Notes: generated by a model from the letters alone, not told the origin. DNA of 64,000 nt from Symbiodinium microadriaticum (GCA_001939145.1 LSRX01000589.1:152959-216958); one strand, 5' to 3'. Counted from the stretch's first letter, positions 21,722 to 33,959 are shown. Numbers and translations are program-made.

Positions 21722-21742
21722 ATACACACACACACACACTCT
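21281..21742. repeat. Large compound microsatellite with one undetermined base
   Basis: Consecutive blocks: CA with CCACAC hexamers (21300-21345), CA (to 21399), a single N at 21400, about ten copies of the 8-mer CCAACACA (21402-21480), CA, then CACACG/CGCACA mixtures (21505-21640), then ACGT, ACAT and again CA. The block changes and the N suggest that assembly here may be collapsed. The long open frames on both strands reflect the repeat and are not genes. Confidence 0.95.
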
Positions 21743-22132
21743 ACACGTGCAAGTGGTGCGGTTTCCCATTTTGTCTGCATGCATCATGCAACACAGCCTT
21801 TGTCACCTGCACGCCAGGACCCTCACCAACGCCTTGCATTCCATGTCCACCTTAACAACCCGGACCCCAGTCTTGTAAGCCTCTCACGAGTTCGGCGTTG
21901 CTCACACTCTTCGCGAACTTACTGGTTGTGCACTTGTTGGTGTGAACTAGTGTGTTCGCTGCACTTCTTCGTCGATTAGGTGAGCGTTCGTCGCTTAAGC
22001 GGGTGTTTGCACCTTACACAAGCCTGCCAGAGACTCTGCTAGAGTCACGGCCGTGACTGTTTCTGATCCTCCACACGAGCAGTCCAGCACGAAACCGTGT
22101 CAAAACTGCACTTGCCATACTTGCCTGTTCAG

Positions 22133-22195
22133 GAGTTGCAGCAGCAGCTTGACGCACTTCGCGCCCAGCACACCCAGCTGCAGCAGGAAGGGAAC
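22133..22195 (+). CDS. Coiled-coil exon (Gln/Leu-rich)
   Basis: After TGTTCAG the frame reads ELQQQLDALRAQHTQLQQEG, a near-perfect heptad, then meets a stop at 22210. Sits among other helical exons at 23103, 23206 and 24720 that could form a second coiled-coil gene. The minus-strand ORFs are shadows. Confidence 0.5.
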
Positions 22196-22529
22196 ACCAC
22201 GTGCGCATGATGTTGCCAATCAGACTCGAGCTTGACGGTGTAGAGGACATGGTCGGGCGCTTGAAGGGAACCAATTCCACAGACGTCGAAGGCGAAGGCC
22301 ATCTGGCCTGGGAGATAGCATCGCCGTGGCAAGTAGGGTCAGGCATAGTGTTTTCAAGCAGGATTTGGAAACATCGCCTTGACAAGTAGGGTCAGGTAAC
22401 ACACATAAGCAGTATAGTAGCGCCTAGGCATTCCTTGGACAAGCGAGCAGCAGCTCTAGTTGACAACTTCTGAGATTCAGCACTGTCCCATTCAGGCAAG
22501 CTGGCTTGTTGCCAAGCAAGCTGCATTCC

Positions 22530-22935
22530 GCTCGGATGGACATGTCACAGCTCAACTCCAACTATGTTGAGCGAGCTCTGACGGGTGGGTTGGCCCAGGG
22601 CATCCACCTGACCGTAAATTACGGTCAGGACCTGGCCAACCCCACCGGGGCGGTCTCGTACTGGAGGGACAAGCAGCACTGCGACGGGCCGCCACAGCAG
22701 ATGGTGCTGCTGCTTACGGAGGCGCGTCGGCTTCCAGCGTTTGGTGCATCCATTCGCATACCTTGCCAGGGTGCTGCACCTCCTGATCTCCCAGAGCCCG
22801 AAGCTCGTCCGCCGCCCCAGGCGGGCGATCAGACGGTGGCACCGTCCTGCCTGCATGCGGGTAATGACCTAAACTGCCAGCAGGAGAGTCGAGCTTCGGA
22901 TGCTGCCCTTCGCCGATTTGTCGTGACAGCCTGAG
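22530..22935 (+). CDS. Candidate exon region, function unknown
   Basis: A frame of 142 codons beginning with MDMSQLNSNYVERALTGG (ATG at 22536) and running to a stop at 22935. The first 70 residues read like protein; the Pro/Ala-rich rest is less certain. No family recognised. Confidence 0.3.
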
Positions 22936-23102
22936 TGGTGCAGCCGCGTCGAGTTTGTGATCGCGGTCCCGAAGCTTCCCGAATTCTTGACTCCAAAAAC
23001 TTAGCACCGCTCGTGGCCGCAAAGATGTTCTTTGACTTCGATCTGCTTGATGAGGCCCGGGCTGTCGCATGATTCGTATGTCTCGCGCACGGCAGTCTCG
23101 GA

Positions 23103-23268
23103 TGCAGGTGGAAGCCTCTCGTCAGGAGGTCATGGCCCGGATCGGAGAGCAACTGTTTGACTGGCAGTTGCTCGACTGGGCCGAGGAAGCAGCAGAGGGC
23201 AGAGGCTCGAAAAACTGCTGCGGATGCAGATTCTGAAGCCAGTTCGACTGTCCAGGTCCTGGCCACAC
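23103..23268 (+). CDS. Two helical exons of the 22-25 kb gene
   Basis: MQVEASRQEVMARIGEQLFD (near 23103) and, after GCAG at about 23200, AEARKTAADADSEASSTVQ, followed by a GT donor (GTCCTGG at 23269). Confidence 0.4.
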
Positions 23269-24719
23269 TCGAGGGCTCAGGACTCCAGGCTGACTGGGCC
23301 TTAAGTTCTGGTAGGGTCCGGCGTCGTCTTGACAAGTAGAGTCTGGCGACGAGTAGGAATCGCCTTGGCTACTAGGGCCGGGCGCCTGGCAGGAGAGCTG
23401 GGATTTGCTTTTGGCCGACGACATCGCCACGGTTCCCATTTGGGACGACACCTCCCAAGAACGCCACCTGCCTGTCTTCGTGTGCCCCGTTCTGTCCAAC
23501 AGTGGCCGATTGAGGTTCGTGTCAGGAGATCATGCGAGAGTGCGGCCTGCCCTGCATGGACCAGAAAAAGTGGCAGTGTTGTAGCCTGCCTGATCTACTT
23601 CATCTCTCTCTGTTGCTGCACCGATAGAGTTCCACCAAGAATCGCCTGACAGGACGGGCGGTTTGTTCGTGCCCGTCATGATTTAGCACCAAAGTCGCCG
23701 AAAGTAGTAAGATTCGCTGAAGAAAGGTTCTCCAGCGGCGCGGGCTTGACTTCTTCCATGACTGCATGCTGCAGACCCGATGTTCTGGCATGTTTCGCTA
23801 TGCATACTTGCGAACCCATCGTTTGGCCCTTACAATTCGCTTGCTCCGCTGCTTGGCTCGAAGCACTGTTTTTGCAAGAGCCCCTTGCCCTTCTTCAACG
23901 CTTCGCCTTGCACCGCTTGAGCAATGTCTTGGCGTCGAGCCTGTGCTGCAGTACTTGGTCAGTGGGCCAGCTGACGCAGGACGCAGTTGCAGGCCGCATT
24001 GTGGCAAGATGAGGATGCGGATGCCGCCTTGAAGATGTTTTTGAGGCCAGGCACGCCCTTGAGTCCCGTTAGAACTTTCTGAGCTGCACCTCTTCGCTGT
24101 ACATTTGTGGAGGATGCGATGGAAACCAAGAGGTAGAAAACCATCTCTTTGGAAGCAATGGCATTGCATCATTGTTCGTCTAAAACACTCCACGCATCAG
24201 CAGAAACATTGCCACTCTTGGCCATGATAGCCTGAGTGATGTCACGTGCTGAACGTCCATGGCGACTGGGGCGTGAGATTTTTGGCTACTCACCCGACTT
24301 GGTTCGCGTGCGTTTCCTCCCGCATCTTGCGATTCGCAGAAACTTGAGTTAAAATGGCCACTGAAAGCAACGGTCACGGCTCTCGCTGGTGATGTCACAA
24401 CTGGCGGTCCATAACTGGCCCTTGAAAGCCTTTATGGTGCAAACGATCCATGAAGTCGGTACAAGTTTGCAGGAACAGACTCAGCTTGGACGCCTCCGTG
24501 ACTTTATCAGGAATATGTGCGTGGCATGATCGGCTGTCACAGAATAACGGATGTGAAATAGGTCATGCCGCTGAGGCACCTGCTTCTGACTGGTAGTGGG
24601 GGTACGTCTTAAAAAACTGCAGCGGTGGACGAGACATGGACATTAGCAGCCAAAAACAGCAATGCTGCTTCAGACTATTCCCTGTTTACAATAATGGTTG
24701 GCCTGCGTTTGAGTGAGGA

Positions 24720-24800
24720 GGCAGATGAAAGATTGCGAGTTCGATTGCAAGAACTCATGTCGCTGCTCATGGATTCTCTAAAGAGGAGCAATGCTCTCAG
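24720..24800 (+). CDS. Helical exon
   Basis: After GAG the frame reads EADERLRVRLQELMSLLMDS and LKRSNALR, a clear amphipathic helix. Probably the same coiled-coil gene as at 22.1-23.3 kb. Confidence 0.45.
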
Positions 24801-24849
24801 GCCAAGGTCCATGTTTGACTGCAATGGCTTAGATTGCTGATCTGGTTCG

Positions 24850-26640
24850 ATGGGAACTTGCTTCTGGAGTGAGTGAGCTTTTGAGTCAAACTCGTGGGCC
24901 AGTCTGGTCGCCACCTTGGTTGCAGGTGGATGCAGTTGTTTGGTAAATCGCTAGCGAGGATAATGAGAGAGAGGGTCGCTCGCTGGGAGAACTGCAGCTG
25001 GTCTAGCAATGTAGCTTGTTTCGGTGCTTGGTGGGAAGCACCTTCTGTATGCAAGGGTCGCTCTACTCTGCGACGAGGTCCAGCCGCATGCGTAACGCGG
25101 CTGCGGCCTGTGCAAGGATTTGTGTCGGCTTCATGGCGCCGTGCGCTGCAGACAAGCACTTTTACGGTCGCATGGGGGCATTTTCGCCGGCGCTCCACCG
25201 CCTGTTGCTCTTTTGCACGTCTGGACGTTGCCGGAGCATCATCCGGACAATGCAACGAGGTCCCAGTGGGGGTGTCTTAAAATGGTTGCACGGCCAACAC
25301 TACTATCTCACACACTAGGCTTGCCTCCTGAAGGTCCTGTCCAATTGGCAACGTCACATGCAAGAAGCGGCTGTGCGCGGGCTTGACGACATGTGCACCC
25401 CAACGCGGCAACCACGAAAAGCGGTCATAGTTGGAATGGATAAAGCATGACAAAGCTACAATTTATATTCTTGGTCAAGATGAACACCGATTGTCTGCGC
25501 ATCCCCTCCCCATGCTCTTCGCACACCAAAGTGATGGGAGTCGAGCTGCACTGTCAAGACATGCATTTGCAAATGTTGGTTTTGGCTGCAGGAAACAGGC
25601 AGAAATCATACAATCGCAAGCTACTCATTCAATTGCCAGACTTCGTGTAAAGGGAGAACGCTACCTTTAAGCAAATTAATCAACCACGATAGCGGCCAGC
25701 CTGCCATAGCATTCAGCCACAGAATATCGAATAGTGCATGCTCGGAAGGTGTGGGCCTTGAAAATTCGCGCATGTCCCTGTACAGTCGCCATGGGTCCCA
25801 TGCCTTGTGACCCGGTGGACAAGAGCCCGGCGAGTGAGAAGGACCCTGTGCAGATTGTCCTGCTGTTGCTAAATCTTGACTTGGAGATTCAAGCTGCGAT
25901 GGTACTCTCGCGATGTTATGCGGCCCTTTCCTAGTTACCAATTCAACAGGACACCCCGGTGCAATGTGCCAAGTGTCCCTCGGTGCCTGAGCGCCTCCAC
26001 CTCAGAGATTTGGGAATCCAGGAAGTGTAGTAGTTTCTAGTAGTGCATGGGCCTTGGTTTTAAAAAACTGCAGAGCACGACTCGGTGAGTCTCAGTGCTC
26101 TCGGTCCAGTGGGTCTTCGGGCAGGGTGTGTTGAGGAGGCTGATTAGCTGATTAGCTACAAACGCTCAGTCAAGGGTGAGATGCACTGATCTGCAAGCGC
26201 CATCAACTGCACCCTTCTTCTCGTCATTCAAGATGAGAAGCCCCGGCCAACAGAACCTGAGGATGCATCTTCTGCCTCTCCATGGACGGAAGGCTTGGGG
26301 ACTTCATGTTGTCAGCCAAGCTTCGGAAGTCCGGCACGGATGTGAAAGGCAATACGTCCCTCTTCATTACGAAAGCCCTGCGCCAACGTCTTCAAGGCAA
26401 AAGCTCAGGGCAATACCCCTCAGTCCAACAAGACATCCTGACGGCCGCCTCCCTGCTCGGCAGGCTGCCGTACAGCTCAGCCCTCTCGTCGCATACTGCC
26501 TGCGCGAAATGCTGGGCCGACTGGGAGGCTGGAGATTGCTGTTAAAACCAAGGCGCTTGTGCTGCACATTTGGTTCCTGCCATTTTTATGTAAATAGTTG
26601 CTGGTGCGTGAGCCTGTGTATATAATGAAACAAACAAACA
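24850..26640. other. No gene supported
   Basis: A + strand frame at 26282-26545 (87 codons, ends Trp-Glu-Ala-Gly-Asp-Cys-Cys) is open but carries no recognisable feature. Nothing else convincing. Confidence 0.35.
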
Positions 26641-27600
26641 TGTATACATATAGATATAGATAAATATTTATGTGTATATATATATATATGTACATACTGT
26701 TGCGGTTTTTTGGCACACGGTCACAATTTAATTGTGCATGTTCATATGTGTTGAACGCTAGCAAAAGACAGGTAGGGAGAGAGAGAGAGAGACACCACGG
26801 AAGCAGTTGAAGTTGCGAGCTTGCAATGGGATTGCGAGTGCGAGTGCGGAGCCGGTTATCGCCAGATGAGGCCGGAGGGTGGTTTTGTAGTGTTCTTTCA
26901 GAGGTTACAGTGTTGCGTGACGGCCGACCATATCTTTTATGGTAGCTTTCTCCTAGACCACGGAGACCGGGGTGCGCTTGCGTGCGGGAGGGGGGACTGC
27001 CTCCTCTCTGGCTGAGTGGAAGAAGACACACGGGCAATCTACACCCCTAGCAAGCAAGCAAACAAGGGGGAAGAGACACCCAGCCAAGCAAAGCATCCAG
27101 CTCCGAAGAGCAAAGGCCCCCCGCAAGACACGCCAGGGTCATTGTTGTAGGAGATGTGCATAGAGAAAATAAAAAAGTTACATAGCACATGCAAATGTTA
27201 TGTTACCATTTTGGTGTATGTATATATATATATATATATGTACCCATACAAACACACACACATATATATATATATATTTATACGAATATATTCACTTTTT
27301 TCATGTTTTGTATGCATGTATGTATGTATGTATGTATGTACCCTAAACCCTAAACCCTGTCGGCGTTTGTGTGCGAGCATGTGGTGCGGTTTCACTTCTG
27401 CCTGCATATATGTATATGTATGTATATGTATGTGTATGTATGTACATGTATGTATTTGTATGTATACGTATATATATATATATATGTATGTATGAATGTG
27501 TATGTATGTATGTGTATGTTTGTCTGTATGTATGTATGCATGTATGCATGTACGTGTGTCTGTGTCTGTGTGCGCAAGCACGCATGCATAGGTCGGTCGT
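26640..27600. repeat. AT, GA and TATG microsatellites with a telomere-like patch
   Basis: TA runs near 26676, 27216 and 27262; GA near 26777; TGTA runs at 27311-27340, directly followed by CCCTAAA repeats at 27341-27358, then TATG/TATA arrays to 27560. Protein frames through here are repeat translations. Confidence 0.85.
27341..27358. repeat. Interstitial telomere-like repeat (CCCTAAA)
   Basis: Two and a half CCCTAAA units on the + strand, fused to the end of a TGTA array. Confidence 0.8.
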
Positions 27601-27954
27601 TAATCTGCTACGTCTTGCGTGATTCTATGCGAGTTTATAGTCCTACGAGGTTTACATATTACAAGCTGAAATCGACACCAACGCACGAAGTGTTTCGTTG
27701 TCATTCCGTCAGACTTGCATGTGCCCTCTTCTCAGCATGTATGTTTGCAGGTATGCATGTACGTAAGTACGCATGCATGCATGCCTGCTCGCTCTCCTTG
27801 CATGCATGTATGTTACCAATGTTAGTGTGTGTCTGTGGCTGTCTGTGTCTGCACTTTGGTGTCTGTGCGTCTGTATGTAAATCCAAATGTCTCCGCATCT
27901 TGCGTGATTCCTTGGGAAGACTCCCCTCCGCTTGTACCGTAGCATGTGTACGAG

Positions 27955-28600
27955 AATGTGATGCTCCTTCAGGAGCGTCTGCCTGATCCACGAGCGAAGC
28001 CGGGGACGGAAACTGTCGCCAACCTGTCTTTGGCCGTCATTTCAACACCCCTCAGGTTTCCGCAATGCCCAGTGTGCCAAAGGGCCGTCGACATTGGTCA
28101 GGGCTACGCAGACAAGGCGCTGCAAGCAGGTTCTGTGCAGCTTCTTCATTTCTTAAGTGCGCTGCCGGTATCAGGTGCAGTGCCACCCGTGCTTGGAGGA
28201 CCAGCAGCGGCCGCGGCTTCTCATCATCCCGTTGCTGCTGTGTTGTTCAGGAGTTGCTGGCAGAGGTGCACTCGCGCAGGCAGCGACCCAAAAAGGACGG
28301 GAGCCCACGGACAGATACAGAGACAGTTTTGAAGTGGCCTGCAAGGATGCAGCTGATGCAAAGAGGGCATCCAGATGCTGTTGGTCCTCACGGCTCGCTT
28401 CTTTCTGCTGCGTGTTGCATGTTTCGAAACCCTGGATCACAAAGAACCGAGCATCCGAGATTGCACTGCGCGTAAGCCTTGGAAAATCGCTCGGCAGCTT
28501 GCGACTTGCTGCCAGGCTCTGGGCTCTAGTCCCAGCAGGGGCCCGAGCAATCTACAGACTTGGCCTGGCAAGGTTTGCGCAAACCGGTCAAATCAGTCGG
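27955..28600 (+). CDS. Weak candidate exons
   Basis: One frame contains FPQCPVCQRAVDIGQGYADK (28056-28115), with a CPVC pair reminiscent of a RING or zinc ribbon but too short to name. After TGTTCAG at about 28250 another frame reads ELLAEVHSRRQRPKKDGSP. These could precede the terminal exon at 29033. Confidence 0.25.
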
Positions 28601-28614
28601 GGGAGCAGATGAAG

Positions 28615-29000
28615 GAATATATATTTATTTATTATGTATATATTTATATTTACATGTATATAATGCTTTAATACGATACATAGTGACATCTGCATGTCGT
28701 AAGCTGGAGTACGCAATGAGCCGCAAAAATGGCTTGCAGCCAGTATGAGCCGACATTAGAGCAGAGAGCAATTTGCCCACATAACCCTGCACTCGAGATG
28801 AGCGTGGCACCAGACATATTCAGAAGGATTCTCTTAAACTGTATATATCTAGAGAATGATGTGTATATATATATATATATATGTACTATATCATAGATCG
28901 TCACCAGAACTATAAAACCATATACATATCGACAATGTGTATATATATATATATATATATATCGATATATACATACATATGGTTATACATGTACATGCAC
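28615..29000. repeat. AT-rich microsatellites
   Basis: TATA runs at about 28615-28665, 28861-28882 and 28939-28975. Confidence 0.85.
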
Positions 29001-29032
29001 ACATATGTATGTAGGTATGTGTTTCCTCTCAG

Positions 29033-29134
29033 GTCGTTTTGTTGATTGCTGTCTTTAACGTGGCCTTCTCAGTCGTGCTCGACCTCACTGGCCGATGGAT
29101 GGCCAAGGAGCGCAGGGCAGCAGCAGAGACCTAG
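29033..29134 (+). CDS. Terminal exon with a membrane segment
   Basis: A good pyrimidine tract and acceptor (GTTTCCTCTCAG) precede 33 codons reading VVLLIAVFNVAFSVVLDL, then TGRWMAKERRAAAET and TAG. The hydrophobic span followed by a basic tail is typical of the C-terminus of a membrane protein. Upstream exons are not identified; the 300 bp before it is microsatellite. Confidence 0.55.
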   Translation, partial: VVLLIAVFNVAFSVVLDLTGRWMAKERRAAAET

Positions 29135-29289
29135 GTCTTCTTAAAGGTCTTACGGATGCTGTGCTACACGGGTTCTACGGGCTCTGAGGTTATGTGGGAT
29201 CTGACAAGGGTTCGACACGCTGTTTACATTGGTTTGTGACGACTCGCTATGCTGTCACTGCCTGTGCACACAGACATACACAGACACAT

Positions 29290-29590
29290 GTGTTTATACG
29301 TATATGTGTATACACGTATGTATGTACGTACGTACGTAGGTAGGGAGGTAGGTAGGTATGTATGTATGTACACGCATACGCATGTGCATTTACATTACAT
29401 ATACATACCGGTATGTATCTGTGTACATATATGTGTGTATATATATATATTTATTTATTTATTTGTTTATTTATTTCTTTATTCATTTATCTATTTGTTT
29501 ATATGTATATTTATACTTATATTAATATTTGTATTTATAATCATAGTTATAGTTATTCATTTGTCTATGTATTTATGATTTATGAAAGTA
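29290..29590. repeat. ATGT/ACGT and ATTT microsatellites
   Basis: TATG and ACGT/AGGT tetranucleotide runs, then TTAT/ATTT-rich repeats to about 29580. Confidence 0.85.
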
Positions 29591-29599
29591 TTTATGCAT

Positions 29600-31020
29600 G
29601 CATGTGCGCACAGCCATTGCGAAAATATCCACAAATGAGCCTTATGTATGAGTGTAAGTATATGTTGTTTTCTTGTGAGTGGGTGTCTAGGGGCAGATAG
29701 GTGGGGCCCTTTTTGAATTTATACTCGTTCAACATGCCACAGATGAAGCCGAAAGCCTGAGTGTGTGCTCCAATCGCCTGGCTTGAGAGCTCTCGGCGTG
29801 TTGTACTAGTAGCGGCTCTGTGGCCGAAGCTGTGGCAGAGCTAAAGCCTTAAAGCAGTGGTGTGCTGCCGTTCTGGATCTGGCTTTGCCTGCACTGGAGT
29901 CACTGGAGCTTGGTTCTCCGATTCGTGCATCATAAAGGCCTGGAATTTTGGACATGCAGGAGCTGGAGCAACATCCAGCCCTTCTACGTCAGCATTTGCC
30001 GCCAGGCATGTGTTTTGTGCTGATGTACGCTGGCACAAGCCTTTGGGTCCGTGAGGGTGCTTGCAGCAAACCAGAGAGCCGGGGCATGATCCCGCTTCCA
30101 AAACGTTACATGTCGCGCTTGTCTCAGAGCCTCGTTTGCCTTCTTGTACCTCTTGCCCTTAATGTCTCTTCCGAGAAGGCAGTCTATGTTTATCTGAGCG
30201 AACGCCAAGGAAGATGCAGCAACAGACGGTTTTCTCTCGACGCCTTGCATGGATGTTGCAAATCGGCTCTGCGCCTCTTTTTTCTTTCATCGCTGCGCCT
30301 CGGAGAAACGTTATCGTCATTGTCCTCCTGTGCTGTGTGTGGATAGCGCAATCGCACTGTGCCTTGCGGAACCGGCAAGATTGACATAGTTACATAGTTG
30401 GTCCCTGACAGGCTGTAATTCGGTAAGCTGTGTTTGGGGCACGAATCGCAAATGCACGCTCGGATTCAGTGTGTGTATAGGTGATGGTTTCGCCGGCTGT
30501 CTTTGAAGAGCATCCAGACGCCAAGGTGTGCCTGCAATCGGGGTACAGGCAGCTGCACGAAACGCCTGAGAACGCGTCCGGTCAAGCAGAATCGCAAGTT
30601 GCTATCCATCTGTCTCCCATACATCTGTCCATCCATCCACGTCTCCATCACCAATCTTCCATCCATCCATCCGTCCAGCTATGTATCTGCCTAGTGATCA
30701 ATGTTTGCCCAATCGAGCACGTATGCGTGTGTGTATATATATATATATATATGCACACAGACATTCGCATGCGCCTATATGTTGACAGCTCATCGAAAAC
30801 CACGAGCAAAGTTGCTGGCGTTATCAGTTTTGCTATCGCGGCTTGTACGAAGACGAGCTTTGCATGGTGTTTGAAAGCATGCTTGCCATATGGCCACCAT
30901 CGGCTACCACAGACACTGAGAGGGCGACTTCATGTGGTGATCTTACATCACTGTTGCGACGAAGCCGGCGACGTCGACCACTACTACAACCAGATACAAC
31001 TAGTTGGGATGGTGTAGTCT
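29600..31020. other. No gene supported; short CATC and TA runs
   Basis: CATC repeats near 30625-30680 and TA near 30735-30752. Open frames at 29841-30346 and 30481-31017 overlap on both strands without recognisable content. Confidence 0.35.
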
Positions 31021-31023
31021 ACT

Positions 31024-31050
31024 AATCCCTAAACCCCTAAACCCTAAACC
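31024..31050. repeat. Interstitial telomere-like repeat (CCCTAAA)
   Basis: Three slightly irregular CCCTAAA units, one with an extra C, in the same orientation as those at 3759 and 27341. Confidence 0.75.
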
Positions 31051-31062
31051 TCAGAAAATTAG

Positions 31063-31190
31063 AGATGCCTCAAGAATACCATGTACGCTGCGTCCAGTGC
31101 GGCGTAGGCGCCGCCTCGCTGCTGTGCACCGAAGATGCCAGGGACCTCCTCGAGGCTCGGCGATCTGATGCCCCTGCTTTTCTGTGTATA
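31063..31190 (+). CDS. Short candidate exon with Cys pair, beside telomere-like repeat
   Basis: The ATG at 31063, 13 bp after the CCCTAAA patch, opens MPQEYHVRCVQCGVGAASLL followed by an acidic helix (TEDARDLLEARRSD) and runs into a TATA microsatellite at a GT. C-x2-C suggests zinc binding. Overlapping minus-strand frames are mostly microsatellite. Parent gene unknown. Confidence 0.35.
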
Positions 31191-31291
31191 TATATACACA
31201 CCTATATGTAGGTATAGATATGCATGAATATACATACATACATACATACATACATACATACATACACACATACATACACACACATATATAC

Positions 31292-31323
<32 letters not shown>

Positions 31324-31325
31324 CA
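31188..31325. repeat. CATA and TATA microsatellites
   Basis: CATA run at about 31230-31265 and TA runs to 31323. Confidence 0.9.
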
Positions 31326-31329
31326 GAGA

Positions 31330-33690
31330 TCGTCATCACAAGTATAAAACCCCTGCTCTATGTCTTTTGCTTCTTGCCTTTCAAGCTCGCTAGAGCGGGA
31401 CAACAGGCACGGAAGACTTGGATCTAAAGATGGTGTGGCTCAGGGCTTCAAGCTAGCCAACCATACTGACAGGAGAGAGCTCTTTGATATTTGCTTTTTT
31501 TGCGGGCAGCCCTGAAGCTTTGCCGTTGGAGGTGCTTGCGCAGGACTCGACCCTGCGGCTGGTCTCGTCTTTTTTGCAGGAGGTCCGACTGGCGACCACT
31601 TAATTATAGTTACTACTTCTTTTTATGGTGCTGATGTCAATGTAATTCAATACACACACCAGCGTGAGGTGGCAGCCAGGGCATGCGAGGGACCAAGAAG
31701 GCACCGTGCAGTTACTCGGACAGCTGGCACGCTGTCTCGCAACTCTGCTCGCAGGTCCCGCGTCTCGGAGACGAGTGGCGTGGCCCGAAAAGAGCTATGA
31801 CTCTTGCAATACTCAGAATTAGCTTCGCGCTTAAATGTGCCACTTAATCCAGCTTGGACCAGATTTTCGGCTTTGCGAGATCCCTCGTTCCGTGAAGCTG
31901 TGGAAAATGCCCGAGAGGCTAGAGTTGTTCGCGGTCCCCTGCGCATGTTATCTTCGAAACTTGATGTGTGTGTGTGTGTACAGCTTTCTTCTTCCGTTGC
32001 CCACATACTCCTACACAAACAGAGATGTTGCGATGATGTCTAGTTGCCTATCATGCAGCATGAAATGCAAGTGCCTGTCGTGGATCATAGAAAAAGAATC
32101 CTCAGAGAAAACAAACAGTCAGCAACATGCACCCCTGACTTGCCAGAGACAGTACTGTAGCCCTCAACTATCCGCAGATTCATTCCCATAAGAACGGGCA
32201 TCGTCCGTGTCCTGTCGTGACCGATGCAATTGGCGACTCCTCTGATCCAAGGCTCGGGTGGGGTCAGATCAAGACTGTCGCTCATTCTTGCACGGCTAAG
32301 TTCCGTCTGCACCGTCAGGTGCCTCGATTGGCTGCCCCCGAGCTTTGGAATGCTGTGCGTGCATTCTGTGGCTACTCGGTTGGTGTTGTCTCACCAAGCT
32401 GGTTTCTGGAGAGCCCAGCACCTCCGTCGCAATGGCAGTGCCTGGAGCATGCAATCCGACAAGAGCATCATGAGCTTTCCTTGCCTCAGAATTTGGGATG
32501 TACAGGCCTGTACATCCTGTGCTTGAGCGCGGCGGTCCACGTCCGAATACCGCCGCCTTTGGGGCAAGGGCTGCCACTGCCGGACTTCCTCCTGATCTAT
32601 CTTACAGGCAACGCAGCTGAGGTCAAGTCTTGTCGCTTCAGTTTCCGGTTCAAGTGCTGGGAAGGTCATAGCACTGTCTATGCCGTCTGCTTCGGAGGCC
32701 CGAGGGTTGCTTGCATGACCTGAAGAGAATGTCTCCCAAACTGGCCTTTCCTTTCCATGCTCTTCCTTTCCATTGTATGGTTTGTTACCGCTCCCGCATC
32801 AATCTTCATCCTTCGCCCTTGCTTGTGTTTGATAGTGGCCAATGCTGTTAGTACGATCCTGCCTGATGTCTCATGTTGTTCTGTCTCCTTGGCTGTTGGC
32901 TTCTGAACCTGGAACTCCACATATAGTTGTGTAGGCATAAAACTGTTAAACTGTCCCTTGCAGCACCGTCGCCGGGATCCTCGTGGAAGGAGCGTCGCAG
33001 TCGCGACCTCTTTACATTCGGATCATGCTTTTTTTGCCAACTATCCTCCAGCCTAGCTAGTTGCCCATTCTTCTTGCAGATTCTTGCGCTTGTTGCAGCT
33101 TGTCGCCCGCATTGTGTCTCTGTCGCTCGTGTCTAGCTGTGGCTCTTGCAGTTGATCTCGTATTAGAACGATTGCAACGAGAGATCTTGTAGCTCGCTTG
33201 CGCCTGGACCTGCGATATGAAGCGGATGCACATGTCATTCCTAGCATGAGCAGTGCGCATGTCAACAGTCCACACATGCATACGACATATAGAATGACAA
33301 ATGCTTCGAGGAGAGGGGGTTGTCTACCCATCGTGAGAGAGCAAAGGAGCTGCTTGTGCGCGGATGTGTTTTTTAATCTGTCTATCTTGTCTCGGGCAGC
33401 CATGTCGAGTGCTCATCTTGCACTGCAGGTGTGTGCGTGTGTCTGGGGTTGGCTGCTTTGCATGCAGTTAAGTCCTCAAGCCTCTACAGGCATGCATGCC
33501 GACGGACACAGCAAGCCAGTTCGGCTCCTTTGGCACCATTCCTGCGTTGGTCAGCCGTCGTCCCTGCATTGCTAGCTGTTACCGATCCCCACAGTGTCCG
33601 TATGCATTTCATCTTCAACATGGCAAATCTGCGGGCCCCAAGTACCAGTGCACAACAAAATGGAGCGATTAAAGAAAGTGTGCATGTCAT
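31330..33690. other. No gene assigned; one long open frame
   Basis: A + strand frame at 32217-32723 is open for 168 codons but has no recognised domain and several overlapping competitors. Another + frame at 33198-33575 likewise. I cannot tell exon from chance. Confidence 0.3.
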
Positions 33691-33701
33691 CTCTCTGTCT
33701 C

Positions 33702-33930
33702 TGTGTGTGTGTGTGTGTGTGTGTGTCTGCATGTCCGCGCATGTGTATGGACTAGACTGTGTAGTGTATGTTTGCATGCAGGTAGGCGGCCAGGAAGGTG
33801 CAGGTAAGCATGTACAGTGAGTCTCCCTGACTCCATGAGTGTGTGTGTGTGTGTGTGTGGGCATGTGTGCATGCATGGCATGTGGATGTGTGTTTGTTTG
33901 TTTGTTTGTCTTTTTTGTTTGTTTTTTGTT
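33702..33930. repeat. GT microsatellites and TTTG-rich stretch
   Basis: GT runs at 33703-33727 and 33838-33860, TTTG repeats at 33892-33932. Confidence 0.85.
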
Positions 33931-33959
33931 TGCCATCGAGTGTGGGTGCACTCTGTGCT

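Larger units (their letters stand above)
22315..23375. repeat. Dispersed short repeat (CGCCTTGACAAGTAGGGTCAGG type)
   Basis: Variants of a roughly 24-nt word occur at about 22319, 22373, 23322 and 23358. Two are close together (spacing 54 bp) and two are 36 bp apart. They lie between candidate exons, so probably in introns. Confidence 0.5.

Noticed and set aside
21049-21979. Long His/Thr or Val/Cys-rich open frames on both strands
   Set aside because: They translate the CA and GT microsatellites; no unique sequence supports a gene.
27198-27600. His/Thr/Tyr-rich ORFs around the telomere-like patch
   Set aside because: Microsatellite translation.
27955-28140. CPVC motif as a RING finger
   Set aside because: Only one Cys pair is visible; the other six ligands of a RING are absent in the frame.
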